Source of the DNA: VXOI01 sp965197575
GTDB taxonomy: Bacteria; Chloroflexota; Dehalococcoidia; Lucifugimonadales; UBA3495
DNA length: 64,000 nucleotides
Assembly: GCA_965197575.1 (NCBI GenBank)
Contig: OZ240214.1
Coordinates: 3,534,001 to 3,598,000 of the forward strand
Direction of reading: 5' to 3'
The translations under genes and the position numbers were made by a program. Below, in pieces: positions 1 to 7,640 of this stretch. The notes under the pieces are model-generated. The model ran no database searches. It was not told where the DNA came from and worked only from the letters and a program-made list of their open reading frames with translations. Each line of letters opens with the position of its first letter. Position 1 is the first letter of the stretch.

Positions 1-181
1 TATTCCCTGTCGCGTCGGATTCTTCACGTAGAGCGACCATGTGGTCGATCAGCCCCCGCCGAATCCCTTCGAAGGGAGTGCCAGCGGCGACACCGACCAT
101 GGCCACCTCCAAGAAGGAAAGCTCCTGAAGCCGCGGAATCCTGGTGCTACGCGTTGCCTCTTCTGTGCCTGTTGGACTCAT
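1..181 (-). CDS. Hypothetical protein, N-terminal part only
   Basis: An ATG on the minus strand at 181 opens a frame that is still open at the window edge, giving 60 codons beginning MSPTGTEEATRSTRIPRLQE. A GGGAGGT Shine-Dalgarno sequence lies about 5 bases upstream of the ATG, which supports translation. I do not recognise the family; the visible part is short and has no signal peptide or membrane segment. It is divergent from the ubiquitin-like operon that begins at 553. The remainder lies outside the window. Confidence 0.5.
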   Translation of the reverse strand, partial: MSPTGTEEATRSTRIPRLQELSFLEVAMVGVAAGTPFEGIRRGLIDHMVALREESDATGN

Positions 182-552
182 TCGTTACCTCCCGCCTCAA
201 TCTCAATGTAGGGGATATTATTGCATGTGGGTATAAATAAGTCAATATATGGTCTCCATACCGTGGAGGGCGTACATTGTAATATTATAGATACCGATGT
301 AGACTAAAGGAAGATTGGAGTTAGACACATCCAGGTTGCTAGGTTAGCGCGACTCTGGAGAGTCCAGGCGTGGACACGAAGATTCTCTGTAGCTGGGCGG
401 TGCATCACAAAATATGGTATCGATGCTGAGCCTCTGCCTACTACAAATGGTATTTATATGACAGTTTCTGATTGACAGCCGCTGAAGGCGTCTGATACGT
501 TGGAAGCTAGGTACATGAATACCTGAATCATATTCAAAGGAAGGAGTTAGCC
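182..552. other. Divergent intergenic region upstream of the ubiquitin-like operon
   Basis: These 371 bases separate the leftward partial gene from the rightward operon and are more AT-rich than the flanking genes, with several TATAAT-like stretches between about 200 and 300. No open frame of note and no clear inverted repeat were seen. It presumably holds both divergent promoters, but I could not define a -35/-10 pair with confidence. An AAGGAAGGAG Shine-Dalgarno sequence ends 6 bases before the ATG at 553. Confidence 0.5.
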
Positions 553-840
553 ATGACTCAGCAGCTAGAGGTCCAGCCCCGGCCAGAGAACCATGAGGAA
601 ATCAAGTTCTGGGTGAACGAAGAGGAGGTCGTGTATTCCTACCAGAAGCCCGACGAGCGGGAAGTTTTCACGCTGTCCGTGCGTGACATTCTCACCCTCG
701 CAGGGTTTACGCCTGTGGAGAATTTCGAACTCACCAGGGATTCCGACAACCAGAAGTTCCCGTCATTGGACGATGAAGTCCCGGTCGAACAAGGGGACAA
801 ATTCACCGCCAAGTACAACGCTCCCACGCCGGCATCTTGA
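553..840 (+). CDS. Ubiquitin-like modifier (multiubiquitin-domain family)
   Basis: A 95-residue protein with a single beta-grasp-type domain over about residues 17-90. The pattern of a short strand (IKFWVNEEEV), a central helix (VRDILTLAG) and a later acidic turn before a final strand (DKFTAKYN) matches the prokaryotic multiubiquitin domain family (PF14452). It is first in a four-gene operon with E2-like and JAB-E1 proteins, so its likely role is the protein that is activated and conjugated to targets. The C-terminus ends APTPAS rather than in a bare Gly-Gly, which makes it atypical; it would need trimming by the JAB domain or use an unusual linkage. The start is well supported by a strong Shine-Dalgarno sequence. 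Its stop is three bases from the next start. The family match comes from sequence pattern, not a search. Confidence 0.75.
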   Translation: MTQQLEVQPRPENHEEIKFWVNEEEVVYSYQKPDEREVFTLSVRDILTLAGFTPVENFELTRDSDNQKFPSLDDEVPVEQGDKFTAKYNAPTPAS

Positions 841-843
841 GCT

Positions 844-1212
844 GTGACGATCGAAGATTTCGAAGAGCACGTCCGGGCCAAGGGCTATGTCGTTGATGTC
901 ATCAAAGGTGATGATGGCAACCCTTATTCCGTCGTTAGGAACGTCGTTCTGCCTAGCGGAGCATTGCGTCGCCGTCGATGTGACATAGCCATCCTGCGGA
1001 ATGAAAAGGTTCCATATGTGCCACCTGCCGCAATTCACACGGACCCTCATCTCGTGCCGATGGTTGATAAAGAGCCGTTGAAGACGATGAAGAGCGAGAT
1101 CGGCCCCGATTGGCAGTACTGGAGCCGTCGATATGACCACCCACCTACTCCCAAGGCCCTTTGGGCACACATCTTGACCGTGCTCTGTGATGAAAGATGG
1201 CCTACCAGCTAG
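844..1212 (+). CDS. Predicted E2-like ubiquitin-conjugating protein (Prok-E2_E type)
   Basis: A 122-residue protein starting at GTG, three bases after the modifier gene stops, and overlapping the next gene by 16 bases, so translation is probably coupled. The core YVPPAAIHTDPHL followed by WQYWSRR and a C-terminal helix around KALWAHIL fits the prokaryotic E2 family E fold (PF14462), where the proline-rich loop and the downstream W-x-x-WSRR block are characteristic. The expected job is to carry the activated modifier from the E1 to a target. Only two cysteines are present, Cys46 and Cys115. Neither lies at the position where a classical E2 active-site cysteine follows the YPxxPP block, so the chemistry is uncertain. 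The assignment rests on motif pattern and operon position. Confidence 0.7.
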   Translation: MTIEDFEEHVRAKGYVVDVIKGDDGNPYSVVRNVVLPSGALRRRRCDIAILRNEKVPYVPPAAIHTDPHLVPMVDKEPLKTMKSEIGPDWQYWSRRYDHPPTPKALWAHILTVLCDERWPTS

Positions 1213-2624
1213 ATGACTTTGACAATACTGGAATCTCGGTTGCCCTGACCGAGCGCTATGACGCGATACTCGGCGAACACCTGCACAAGCCGGGTCGCCA
1301 GGAAGATTTGGCCTTTGCTTACTGGAGACCCAGCAAGGGCCAGTCTCGCTTTACGGCAGTGATTACGAAACTGATTCTTCCAGAAGAAGGAGATCGAATC
1401 CTTCAAGGCAACGTTGCGTTCAATCCCCAGTACTTGGATCGAGTGCTCTCCGAAGTTCCGGATGGCAGCGGCATTGCTTTTCTCCACGGCCACCTCTCCC
1501 CCGGGTGGCAGGGGATGAGCAATGATGATGTTGTGGCAGAGGGGGAGCGACTCGCGGGGCCGGTGGCAGGGCGAACTGGGTTGCCACTCGTCGGACTCAC
1601 CAGGGGTACCGACGGTGCCTGGAGTGGCCGTCTTTGGTTCAGGACAGCACCGAGAGCATACGAGCAACTGAAGGCCAGATCCGTGCGGGTGGTAGGTTCA
1701 AAGCTCGCCATCACTTATCACCCGTCCGAGCCCGCGGTACAGGCGACTGACAGCCAAGAGGCAACCCTGAGCGTGTGGGGGGCAAAAGCACAGGAAGAGC
1801 TCGTAAGGTCTCGCATTGGGGTCGTCGGTCTGGGAAGCGTAGGAAGCATCGTGGCCGAGGCATTGAGCCGCCTTGGACTGAAGGACCTTGTGTACATCGA
1901 CTTCGACAAAATTGAGCCACGGAATCTTGACAGGACTATGGGGGCCAGCCACGACGAGGTCGAGCAGTTGAAGGTGCAGGTGGCCGCTTCCAATTCACGG
2001 CACAGTTCAACGGCGCTGAATCTGACACTGAAGGAGATTCCATATAGCGTCCTGACACGGGAAGGCCTCTCGGCTGCCTTGGATTGCGACGTACTCGTGT
2101 GCTGCGTTGACCGGCCGTGGCCCAAACATCTGCTGAATGCGGTCGCCTACAGCCATCTCATCCCAGTCATAGACGGCGGGATATTTGCGTCCGTGAAGCA
2201 GGACGGCACTCCTCAGCACATAGCATGGCGTGTTCATACGGTGGGACCGGGTCGTGCTTGTTTGGTTTGCCTTAATGCTCTCCGGCGCAGCGATGTTGCC
2301 CTCGACATGGAGGGAAAGCTCGATGACCCCGATTACATTGCGGGACTCAGCGAGGAGGATAAAGCAGCCTTTTCTCGGCGAAACGTTTTCCCTTTCAGCT
2401 TGAGTGTAGCCGCACATGAGGTTCTTCAGCTGGTTGGTCTCTTGACTGGATTCTCCAGAGTTGGCGGTCGGGGACCTCAGATATATAACGGCTACCCAGG
2501 AACGATGGACCTGCTCGAGCTCCGCGAATGTGATGACGCCTGTGAGTTCTCCGAACTTACTGCAACCGCGGAGGACCTCACTCCAAACCTTGCCCAGCCC
2601 GCGTGCAACGTATCTCCGTCATAG
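1197..2624 (+). CDS. JAB/JAMM protease fused to E1-like ThiF adenylyltransferase
   Basis: A 475-residue fusion. The N-terminal part (about 1-160) carries a JAMM signature: Glu63/64 upstream, His97-x-His99, then Ser108-x-x-Asp111, expected to bind zinc and act as a modifier-processing or deconjugating peptidase. The C-terminal part (about 190-460) is an E1/ThiF domain with the nucleotide-binding loop GLGSVGS at 211-217, an acidic residue after the second strand (Asp235) and the RNLDR motif at 242-246. Cys355 and Cys358 in GPGRACLVC are candidates for the catalytic or zinc cysteines. JAB-E1 fusions are established partners of prokaryotic ubiquitin-like modifiers. Here one protein would mature or remove the modifier and also activate it with ATP. 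The start ATG lies inside the E2 gene. Confidence 0.85.
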   Translation: MAYQLDDFDNTGISVALTERYDAILGEHLHKPGRQEDLAFAYWRPSKGQSRFTAVITKLILPEEGDRILQGNVAFNPQYLDRVLSEVPDGSGIAFLHGHLSPGWQGMSNDDVVAEGERLAGPVAGRTGLPLVGLTRGTDGAWSGRLWFRTAPRAYEQLKARSVRVVGSKLAITYHPSEPAVQATDSQEATLSVWGAKAQEELVRSRIGVVGLGSVGSIVAEALSRLGLKDLVYIDFDKIEPRNLDRTMGASHDEVEQLKVQVAASNSRHSSTALNLTLKEIPYSVLTREGLSAALDCDVLVCCVDRPWPKHLLNAVAYSHLIPVIDGGIFASVKQDGTPQHIAWRVHTVGPGRACLVCLNALRRSDVALDMEGKLDDPDYIAGLSEEDKAAFSRRNVFPFSLSVAAHEVLQLVGLLTGFSRVGGRGPQIYNGYPGTMDLLELRECDDACEFSELTATAEDLTPNLAQPACNVSPS

Positions 2625-2627
2625 CAC

Positions 2628-3725
2628 TTGGGGGGTTTTACTTCTGCGTTTGACGTGGTCATGGTTGGAGAGAAATCAGTTCACGATACGGAGCGGGACA
2701 GGATAGCCAACGGCTGGCGCGATCTCCCATCATTTACCTGCGCAGGCTGCCGCACCGAAAGGTTATTCCCTGTGGCTGCCCAAGTCGGTATCGAAGCGGG
2801 GTATCGGGGACGGCTGCGGGCGGATGTGGCGGCCATGGATGCCGACGGAAGAGTTTCGGGTGTCGTCGAGGTTGTGTACTCCCATCCACCAACGGAACAG
2901 GCCCTGGAAGCGCAGCAGTCGCTGGAGTTTGCCTACTATAGGCTGCTTAGCCTCCCGTGGAGAAAGGAACCTGACGTCTGGCTCTGTTCTCCCGAGTGCT
3001 GGACCTGGTATACAGGGCTAGCCGGTGGGGAAGTTAGTTCACCGTGGGATCCCCGACGGTGCGACGGATGCAACGGGTACTTCCACCAGAACCCCTTCAG
3101 CTGGATGGAGTTCCGGGACTGGGACGGCGACCCGCACGATGCGCTCTGCATACACTGCGCTGCCTCGTTTGGCCAAGCGCAGTGGCGGAGCCCGGGAGAG
3201 CTTGCCGGCGGCGACCCGAGGGAATGGACCCCAGATGATGATGCCGACCCAGCAGCCCTTTTTCTGGCCTACTGCGACGCGGCTTTCTGGCAGATGGTCT
3301 GGTCCAACCGCGCCGCAAAGCTCGACACGCCCTGGAATGTCTGTGAACACTGCATGGCGGATAACGAAAATCTGAAACCTGCCCGTGGCGGATGGGCATG
3401 GTGGTGCGCCAAGTGCGGCGCTGAGAACGACCGGGTTCCGGAAGTCCCTTACGACGGAAACAGGGACCCCGCAGCCGAGGATGCCACGACCCGAAGGCTT
3501 GGGCTCGTGAACGCCGCCTTCGATTGTGGAGAGTGGAACGCTGGTGCAGATCTGTTGTCCCCGGTAGGTGCTCCAGGCTGGGCCGCCTATCCCGACGAAC
3601 CTGAGCGGATGCTGGCCTTCAGGCCCGGGAACTGCAGGGGGACTGCCGATGCATGGAAAAGATTGCTGTTCTACCGACTGGACCAATTGCCGCAGGAGTT
3701 AGTGGACACCATACGAAGCCCTTGA
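2628..3725 (+). CDS. Cysteine-rich CoiA-like / PD-(D/E)XK-like protein, fourth gene of the ubiquitin-like operon
   Basis: A protein of up to 365 residues. It starts with TTG at 2628, three bases after the E1 gene stops; an ATG at 2661 giving 354 residues is an alternative, and neither has a textbook ribosome site. A first CxxC pair (Cys38, Cys41) precedes a core reading YRGRLRADVAAMD, then GVVEVVYSHP, then a long helix. This resembles CoiA-type nucleases (R-x-D-V ... E-x-x-x-S) and PD-(D/E)XK folds, with Asp66 and Glu81 as candidate active residues, although the usual lysine is Val here. At least five more CxxC or CxxxC pairs follow (CSPEC, CDGC, CIHC, CEHC, CAKC), suggesting several zinc ribbons. 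I infer an effector or target-recognition factor. It could instead be a catalytically dead nucleic-acid-binding protein. Confidence 0.6.
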   Translation: MGGFTSAFDVVMVGEKSVHDTERDRIANGWRDLPSFTCAGCRTERLFPVAAQVGIEAGYRGRLRADVAAMDADGRVSGVVEVVYSHPPTEQALEAQQSLEFAYYRLLSLPWRKEPDVWLCSPECWTWYTGLAGGEVSSPWDPRRCDGCNGYFHQNPFSWMEFRDWDGDPHDALCIHCAASFGQAQWRSPGELAGGDPREWTPDDDADPAALFLAYCDAAFWQMVWSNRAAKLDTPWNVCEHCMADNENLKPARGGWAWWCAKCGAENDRVPEVPYDGNRDPAAEDATTRRLGLVNAAFDCGEWNAGADLLSPVGAPGWAAYPDEPERMLAFRPGNCRGTADAWKRLLFYRLDQLPQELVDTIRSP

Positions 3726-3857
3726 GTGCCCGCTGCTTGCCAACGATTCTCGCTCACCACTGGTGTCGCTGTCTCTGATTCCAGCCGGGTAGTTACTGGC
3801 TCAAGCCTATGCGGGTGTTACCAGAGGTGATGATGCAATCTCCGGGGAATGGGCCTA

Positions 3858-5064
3858 TTACTGTTTCTATGAAGTCTTGCATATTACGGGAGATTGAGTA
3901 GGCTTGGGTATGATCTTCTAGGGAGGCCATACCCGAACATGCCTGCCATCAAGTACAAAGTCGAACTGACACCATCCGAACGGTCCGGTCTGATTGAGGT
4001 ATCCCGCCGGGGCAAGCCGTTAGCCCGCACGCTAAAGCGGGCCCTTGCGCTGTTGAAAACTGACGAAGGACTCTCAGACCGCGAGGTGGCTGAGGCGGTC
4101 TCGATCAGCGCCGCCACTGTTGCCAGAACGCGGAGACGGTTCGTCGAGGAGGGACTCGAAGCCGCAATCAACGACCGGCCACGGCCAGGCCGGGGGCGCA
4201 AGCTGAGCGGCATACAGGAAGCGCACCTCGTCGCCATCACCTGCAGCAATGCGCCCGAAGGACACACGAACTGGACGCTCCAGCTACTTGCGGACAAGGT
4301 GGTGGCGATGGAGTTTGCCGGGAGCATCTCCCTGGAGACGGTGCGCCAGATACTCAAAAAAACGAACTCAAACCATGGAAGAAGAAAGAGTGGTGCATCC
4401 CCAAGGTGAGCGGAGAGTTCGTGGCCCGGATGGAGGATGTGCTGGACCTGTACCACGAAGACTACGACCCAGAGCATCCCGTGGTGTGTTTCGACGAGAC
4501 CTCCAGGCAGTTGGTCGAGGACGTGAGGCCGCCCATCAAAGCCAAGCCCGGACGGGTGGAACGCTACGACTGCGAGTACAGACGAAACGGTACCCGAAAC
4601 CTGTTCATGTTCTGTGAACCGAAGGGCGGATGGAGACACGTCGAAGTGACCGGGCGCCGCACTGCGGTGGACTTCGCACACCAGATGCGCTGGCTGGTTG
4701 ACCAGGCGTACCCCCACGCCAGGGTGGTCCGGCTGGTGTTGGACAATCTCAATACGCACAAGTTGGGCTCGCTCTACGAAGCATTTGGAGCGTCCGAAGC
4801 GCGTCGTATAGCTAAGCGCCTGGAGTTTCACCACACTCCCGTGCATGGAAGCTGGCTGAACATGGCCGAGATCGAGTTGAGCGTCTTCAGCAGACAGTGT
4901 CTGAACCGCCGGGTCGGCGATGAAGTGTTGCTGCGGCAGGAGGTCGCCGCCCTCGAACGCGAGCGCAACGATGCTGGCGCCGTCATAGAGTGGCGGTTCT
5001 CTACTCAGGACGCCCGCAGTAAACTCCAACATGTCTATCCATCAGGATTACTTTGAAACGGTAC
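3858..5064 (+). mobile_element. IS630-family insertion sequence, copy A (1,207 bp)
   Basis: Imperfect terminal inverted repeats (TTACTGTTTCTATGAAG at the left, reverse complement GTACCGTTTCAAAG at the right) bracket a frameshifted transposase. TA dinucleotides at 3856-3857 and 5065-5066 are the expected IS630-type target duplication. The same 1,207 bp unit recurs inverted at 54870-56076 with only a few differences, so one of the two moved recently. It lies just downstream of the ubiquitin-like operon without interrupting it. Confidence 0.9.
3894..5056 (+). CDS. IS630 transposase, two frames joined by -1 frameshift
   Basis: The first frame (3894-4409, 171 residues) encodes the helix-turn-helix DNA-binding half, with REVAEAVSISAATVARTRRR. 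The second (4406-5056, 216 residues) encodes the DDE catalytic half with VVCFDET, LVLDNLNTH and WLNMAEIE carrying the three acidic residues. The frames join at a run of seven A at about 4355-4361. A -1 slip there turns LKKTNSNHG into the conserved LKKNELKPWKKKEWCIPK, the usual continuous IS630 sequence. Programmed slippage at A7 is established for this family, so the gene is probably functional rather than broken. Translation of frame one likely begins at the ATG of MPAIKYKVEL. Confidence 0.9.
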
Positions 5065-5098
5065 TAGGGACAAAATTATTTAGTGCAGAGGCCAGCCA

Positions 5099-6298
5099 TC
5101 AATTTACATGATGCTTGCGAGTATCAGGAACCTTATAGATCTGCGTCTCTCCGATGTCGCGTTCAAAGTCGGATGGGAAAAGATAATCGAGATCAACAGA
5201 AGAAGCCAGGTATGAACTCTCCAAACCTGCAAGCTCTGAAATGTCTGCAGGAGGAAGGCACAAATCTTCGACAATCCGGCTCGGCGATACGCCACCCTTT
5301 TCAACTATCATCTTAAGGGCACGAGACAACATTCTAGGCGTTTCCACTTCGATCTCGTCATCCAAAGGTTCACAGCGTTTCCACCCCCGGCGGGAGTAGT
5401 TGATCCAAAGACTCCTACGTTGGTCATCCGTCAGCCAACCCAAATTGCCTGCACGGTAGAGCATGGCTCCAATTGAAACCAACCAACGGCTTTTAAGATC
5501 CTTCAAAGAGTCCAAGGTCACAACCCACAAGTCGTTGGCAAAAGCTTGTTCTGGCATCAGAAAAGCCCCGGCGAAGGCATGCGCCTGACTCTCCAACAAC
5601 TTGTTATTGACCGGATTCCTAATGTATGCCGAAGGCACATTTCGGTGCAACAGCAGATGTCCAAGTTCGTGAGCCAGATCAAATCTCGAACGTACAGCAA
5701 CGCCCTTGTCCGAAGCGAGGATCACAAAAGGCTGACCGGAATATTCGTCAATAGAGGAATAGCCATCCATGTGAGGAGAATCAGCAAAGGACCTTGACAC
5801 AACTATCCCGTTGTTCTCCAGAAGCAGCATTACATTGCTGATCGGGCCGGAACCCAGCCCCCATTCACTGCGGGCAAGCATGGCAGCAGCCTCGATGAAA
5901 GAATCATCAATAGAGAAAGGGTCAGAAGGAGCGGATAAAGCAGGCATATTTGCAGGTGGTGTCCGAACAAAACCGCGAATGTAGCCAAAGAGTTGCTTGA
6001 GCCAGCCGTACTTGCGTTCGGCACGTAGACGGGAAACCTTAGTATTGGAGACCAACGAACGATAGAACAACGTGTCAGATACCACTGGCCCAGGTTTGAA
6101 CAAAAAGGGGGCCGGAACCCGAAGTACCTCAGTCAAATGACCAACCACCTCCAGAGGTGGAGAAACCACACCCTTCTCGTACCGGCCAACTGAGACTCGG
6201 CTCAAGTTCAGCAGGTCTGCGAGAGCCGACACGGTAAGGCCTCTTGCCTCGCGGGCCTCACGAAGACGATCTCCCCTAAAGTCCGCAGTTCCTTTCAT
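5099..6298 (-). CDS. XRE-type helix-turn-helix fused to ImmA/IrrE metallopeptidase
   Basis: A 399-residue protein. Residues about 10-65 form a Cro/C1-type helix-turn-helix (LREAREARGLTVSALADLLN followed by SRVSVGRYEKG). The middle contains RFDLAHELGHLLLH, the HExxH zinc-protease signature of the ImmA/IrrE family. Proteins of this build act as antitoxins or as repressors relieved by proteolysis. It overlaps the upstream gene (start 7023) by four bases, ATGA, so the two are a co-translated pair. A role as regulator and possible antitoxin of that neighbour is an inference from this arrangement. The length is typical for the fused XRE-ImmA type. Confidence 0.85.
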   Translation of the reverse strand: MKGTADFRGDRLREAREARGLTVSALADLLNLSRVSVGRYEKGVVSPPLEVVGHLTEVLRVPAPFLFKPGPVVSDTLFYRSLVSNTKVSRLRAERKYGWLKQLFGYIRGFVRTPPANMPALSAPSDPFSIDDSFIEAAAMLARSEWGLGSGPISNVMLLLENNGIVVSRSFADSPHMDGYSSIDEYSGQPFVILASDKGVAVRSRFDLAHELGHLLLHRNVPSAYIRNPVNNKLLESQAHAFAGAFLMPEQAFANDLWVVTLDSLKDLKSRWLVSIGAMLYRAGNLGWLTDDQRRSLWINYSRRGWKRCEPLDDEIEVETPRMLSRALKMIVEKGGVSPSRIVEDLCLPPADISELAGLESSYLASSVDLDYLFPSDFERDIGETQIYKVPDTRKHHVN

Positions 6299-7023
6299 GA
6301 AAGCGACCTCACATCTTTATGATCATCATCGGGTTCATGGACGACCTCGAACTCCATGAGAAAAGCGATATCGACCTGATCCTGGACTTCCTCTGCCGTA
6401 GATCGGAATGGGACGTCGGTGGTCAGGTTTGTCAAATTCAGTGTATCAACGAAACGCTTGTAACTGGGGTCTGGGAAACCAATGCCAATATAGTCGATAG
6501 TATATGGTTGATTAGGAATGCAGGAATAAACCAAAATGCCGTAAATCGCGCCCGGAGAATCAGGATCAGGTTGGGCAGGGAGTGGAGACGGAGTAAGAAT
6601 ATTCCGGGAATCCGGGATGAAAAACGCCTGACCGTCAAAGTTTGCTACAGCGTGGCGAGCGTACGATTCCCGGCTCCGAGACCTGCGCGGTATTCTCCCG
6701 CGACGCCGCACCGCCGATTCCGTCATAAAGACGGGACCGAAGGAGATAAGCTCATGAGCATTAAGAGAAGAATTGTATCGCGTAGAAGCAAGGACCCCAG
6801 GATAAAGGTCAGGAAGCCCCTTCAACTCAGTCTCTACACGAGCCCTCCGCTCTATCGGGAAGAGGTCTCGAGCAGCAGAATGCGACAGCTCACCCTCACG
6901 GACGGCCTGGGCGATTCGCCCGGCAGTGGCGGCCGTAGCCACACGAACTCCGCGAGCCAAGCCAACGAGGAGATCATTTGGGGCATGAATGCGGAAATGA
7001 TGGAGAACCCACGAATCCGACAC
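6295..7023 (-). CDS. Unknown partner of the XRE-ImmA protein
   Basis: About 242 residues, not recognised. I chose the GTG at 7023 because GAGGGA lies about 6 bases upstream and because the longer frame, which runs to 7605, is antisense to an HNH pseudogene and has a proline- and arginine-rich composition unlike a real protein. The protein begins VSDSWVLHHFRIHAPNDLLV and is rich in Arg in the middle (RRRGRIPRRSRSRES). The second half has an ordinary globular composition (GAIYGILVYSCIPNQPYTID). Its stop overlaps the start of the XRE-ImmA gene. That two-gene layout suggests a toxin or substrate controlled by the downstream protease-regulator, but nothing in the sequence shows an activity. Confidence 0.55.
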   Translation of the reverse strand: MSDSWVLHHFRIHAPNDLLVGLARGVRVATAATAGRIAQAVREGELSHSAARDLFPIERRARVETELKGLPDLYPGVLASTRYNSSLNAHELISFGPVFMTESAVRRRGRIPRRSRSRESYARHAVANFDGQAFFIPDSRNILTPSPLPAQPDPDSPGAIYGILVYSCIPNQPYTIDYIGIGFPDPSYKRFVDTLNLTNLTTDVPFRSTAEEVQDQVDIAFLMEFEVVHEPDDDHKDVRSLS

Positions 7024-7132
7024 AGAATCCCTCGCAGCGTATGATACACCAACCGTCGAGTTACGGTAAATTTGTAACACAAGAATACCATAACGTAAGC
7101 AGACCGGCAACATAGGAGATCTGCCCATCCCT

Positions 7133-7577
7133 ACAGACCTGACGAACTGGAAAACTTCGACCATAACGTCGCCGTGACCGCCAGGGACAACCGGGGCAAG
7201 GGCGCCCGGGGGCCGGAGGAGTGGGCGCCGCCGGACAATGACCTCTGGTGCCAGTACGCTTTGGACTGGGCTGAGATCAAGGAACTGTGGGGACTGACGA
7301 TGACTCCGGTGGAGTCGGAAATCGTGATGGACATGCTGGGGACGTGCGAGGAGCCACCGGAATTTGAGGTGGAGACACGGGACATAATGGAAGTAGGGTC
7401 GGGGTGCATAAGCCCACGGCGGAGCCGGAGAACTCAATGTACGGGTCCTGCGAGGAAGCAGAAGAAGCCGGAGAGGGAAGGGTACAGGGTAGCCAGGGCG
7501 GAGGACGAGGATTTCCGGCGACGATGGTGCCGTCTGCACGGGACGGAGACGAAGATGGAGTGGTGTGTGAGAGGTAG
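7133..7577 (+). pseudogene. 3' fragment of an HNH/Excalibur nuclease gene, frameshifted
   Basis: Translated in two frames this stretch reproduces the C-terminal third of the intact lipoprotein gene at 49641-51236. First comes a segment containing FDHNVAVTA, GPEEWAPP, WCQYALDW and VMDMLGTCEEPP. After a frameshift near 7400 it continues with GSCEEAEEAG and ends DGDEDGVVCER, the calcium-type Excalibur motif. The N-terminal signal, linker and most of the HNH core are missing. No start codon with a ribosome site precedes it. It is a decayed relative, with its 3' end 63 bases before the next gene. Confidence 0.8.
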
Positions 7578-7640
7578 GGTGGTACCATTTAACCAACCAA
7601 AGCAAGGATTCCCACCCCGGCTCTTGATGGGGTCAATTGA

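Noticed and set aside
3894..4409. IS630 first frame as a separate gene with the second frame as an independent gene
   Set aside because: The seven-A run and restored conserved KKNELKPWKKKEWCIPK sequence show a single frameshifted transposase; the same holds in all five copies.
7024..7605. N-terminal extension of the minus-strand frame that ends at 6295
   Set aside because: It is antisense to the HNH/Excalibur pseudogene, has a Pro/Arg-rich composition, and a better start with a ribosome site exists at 7023.
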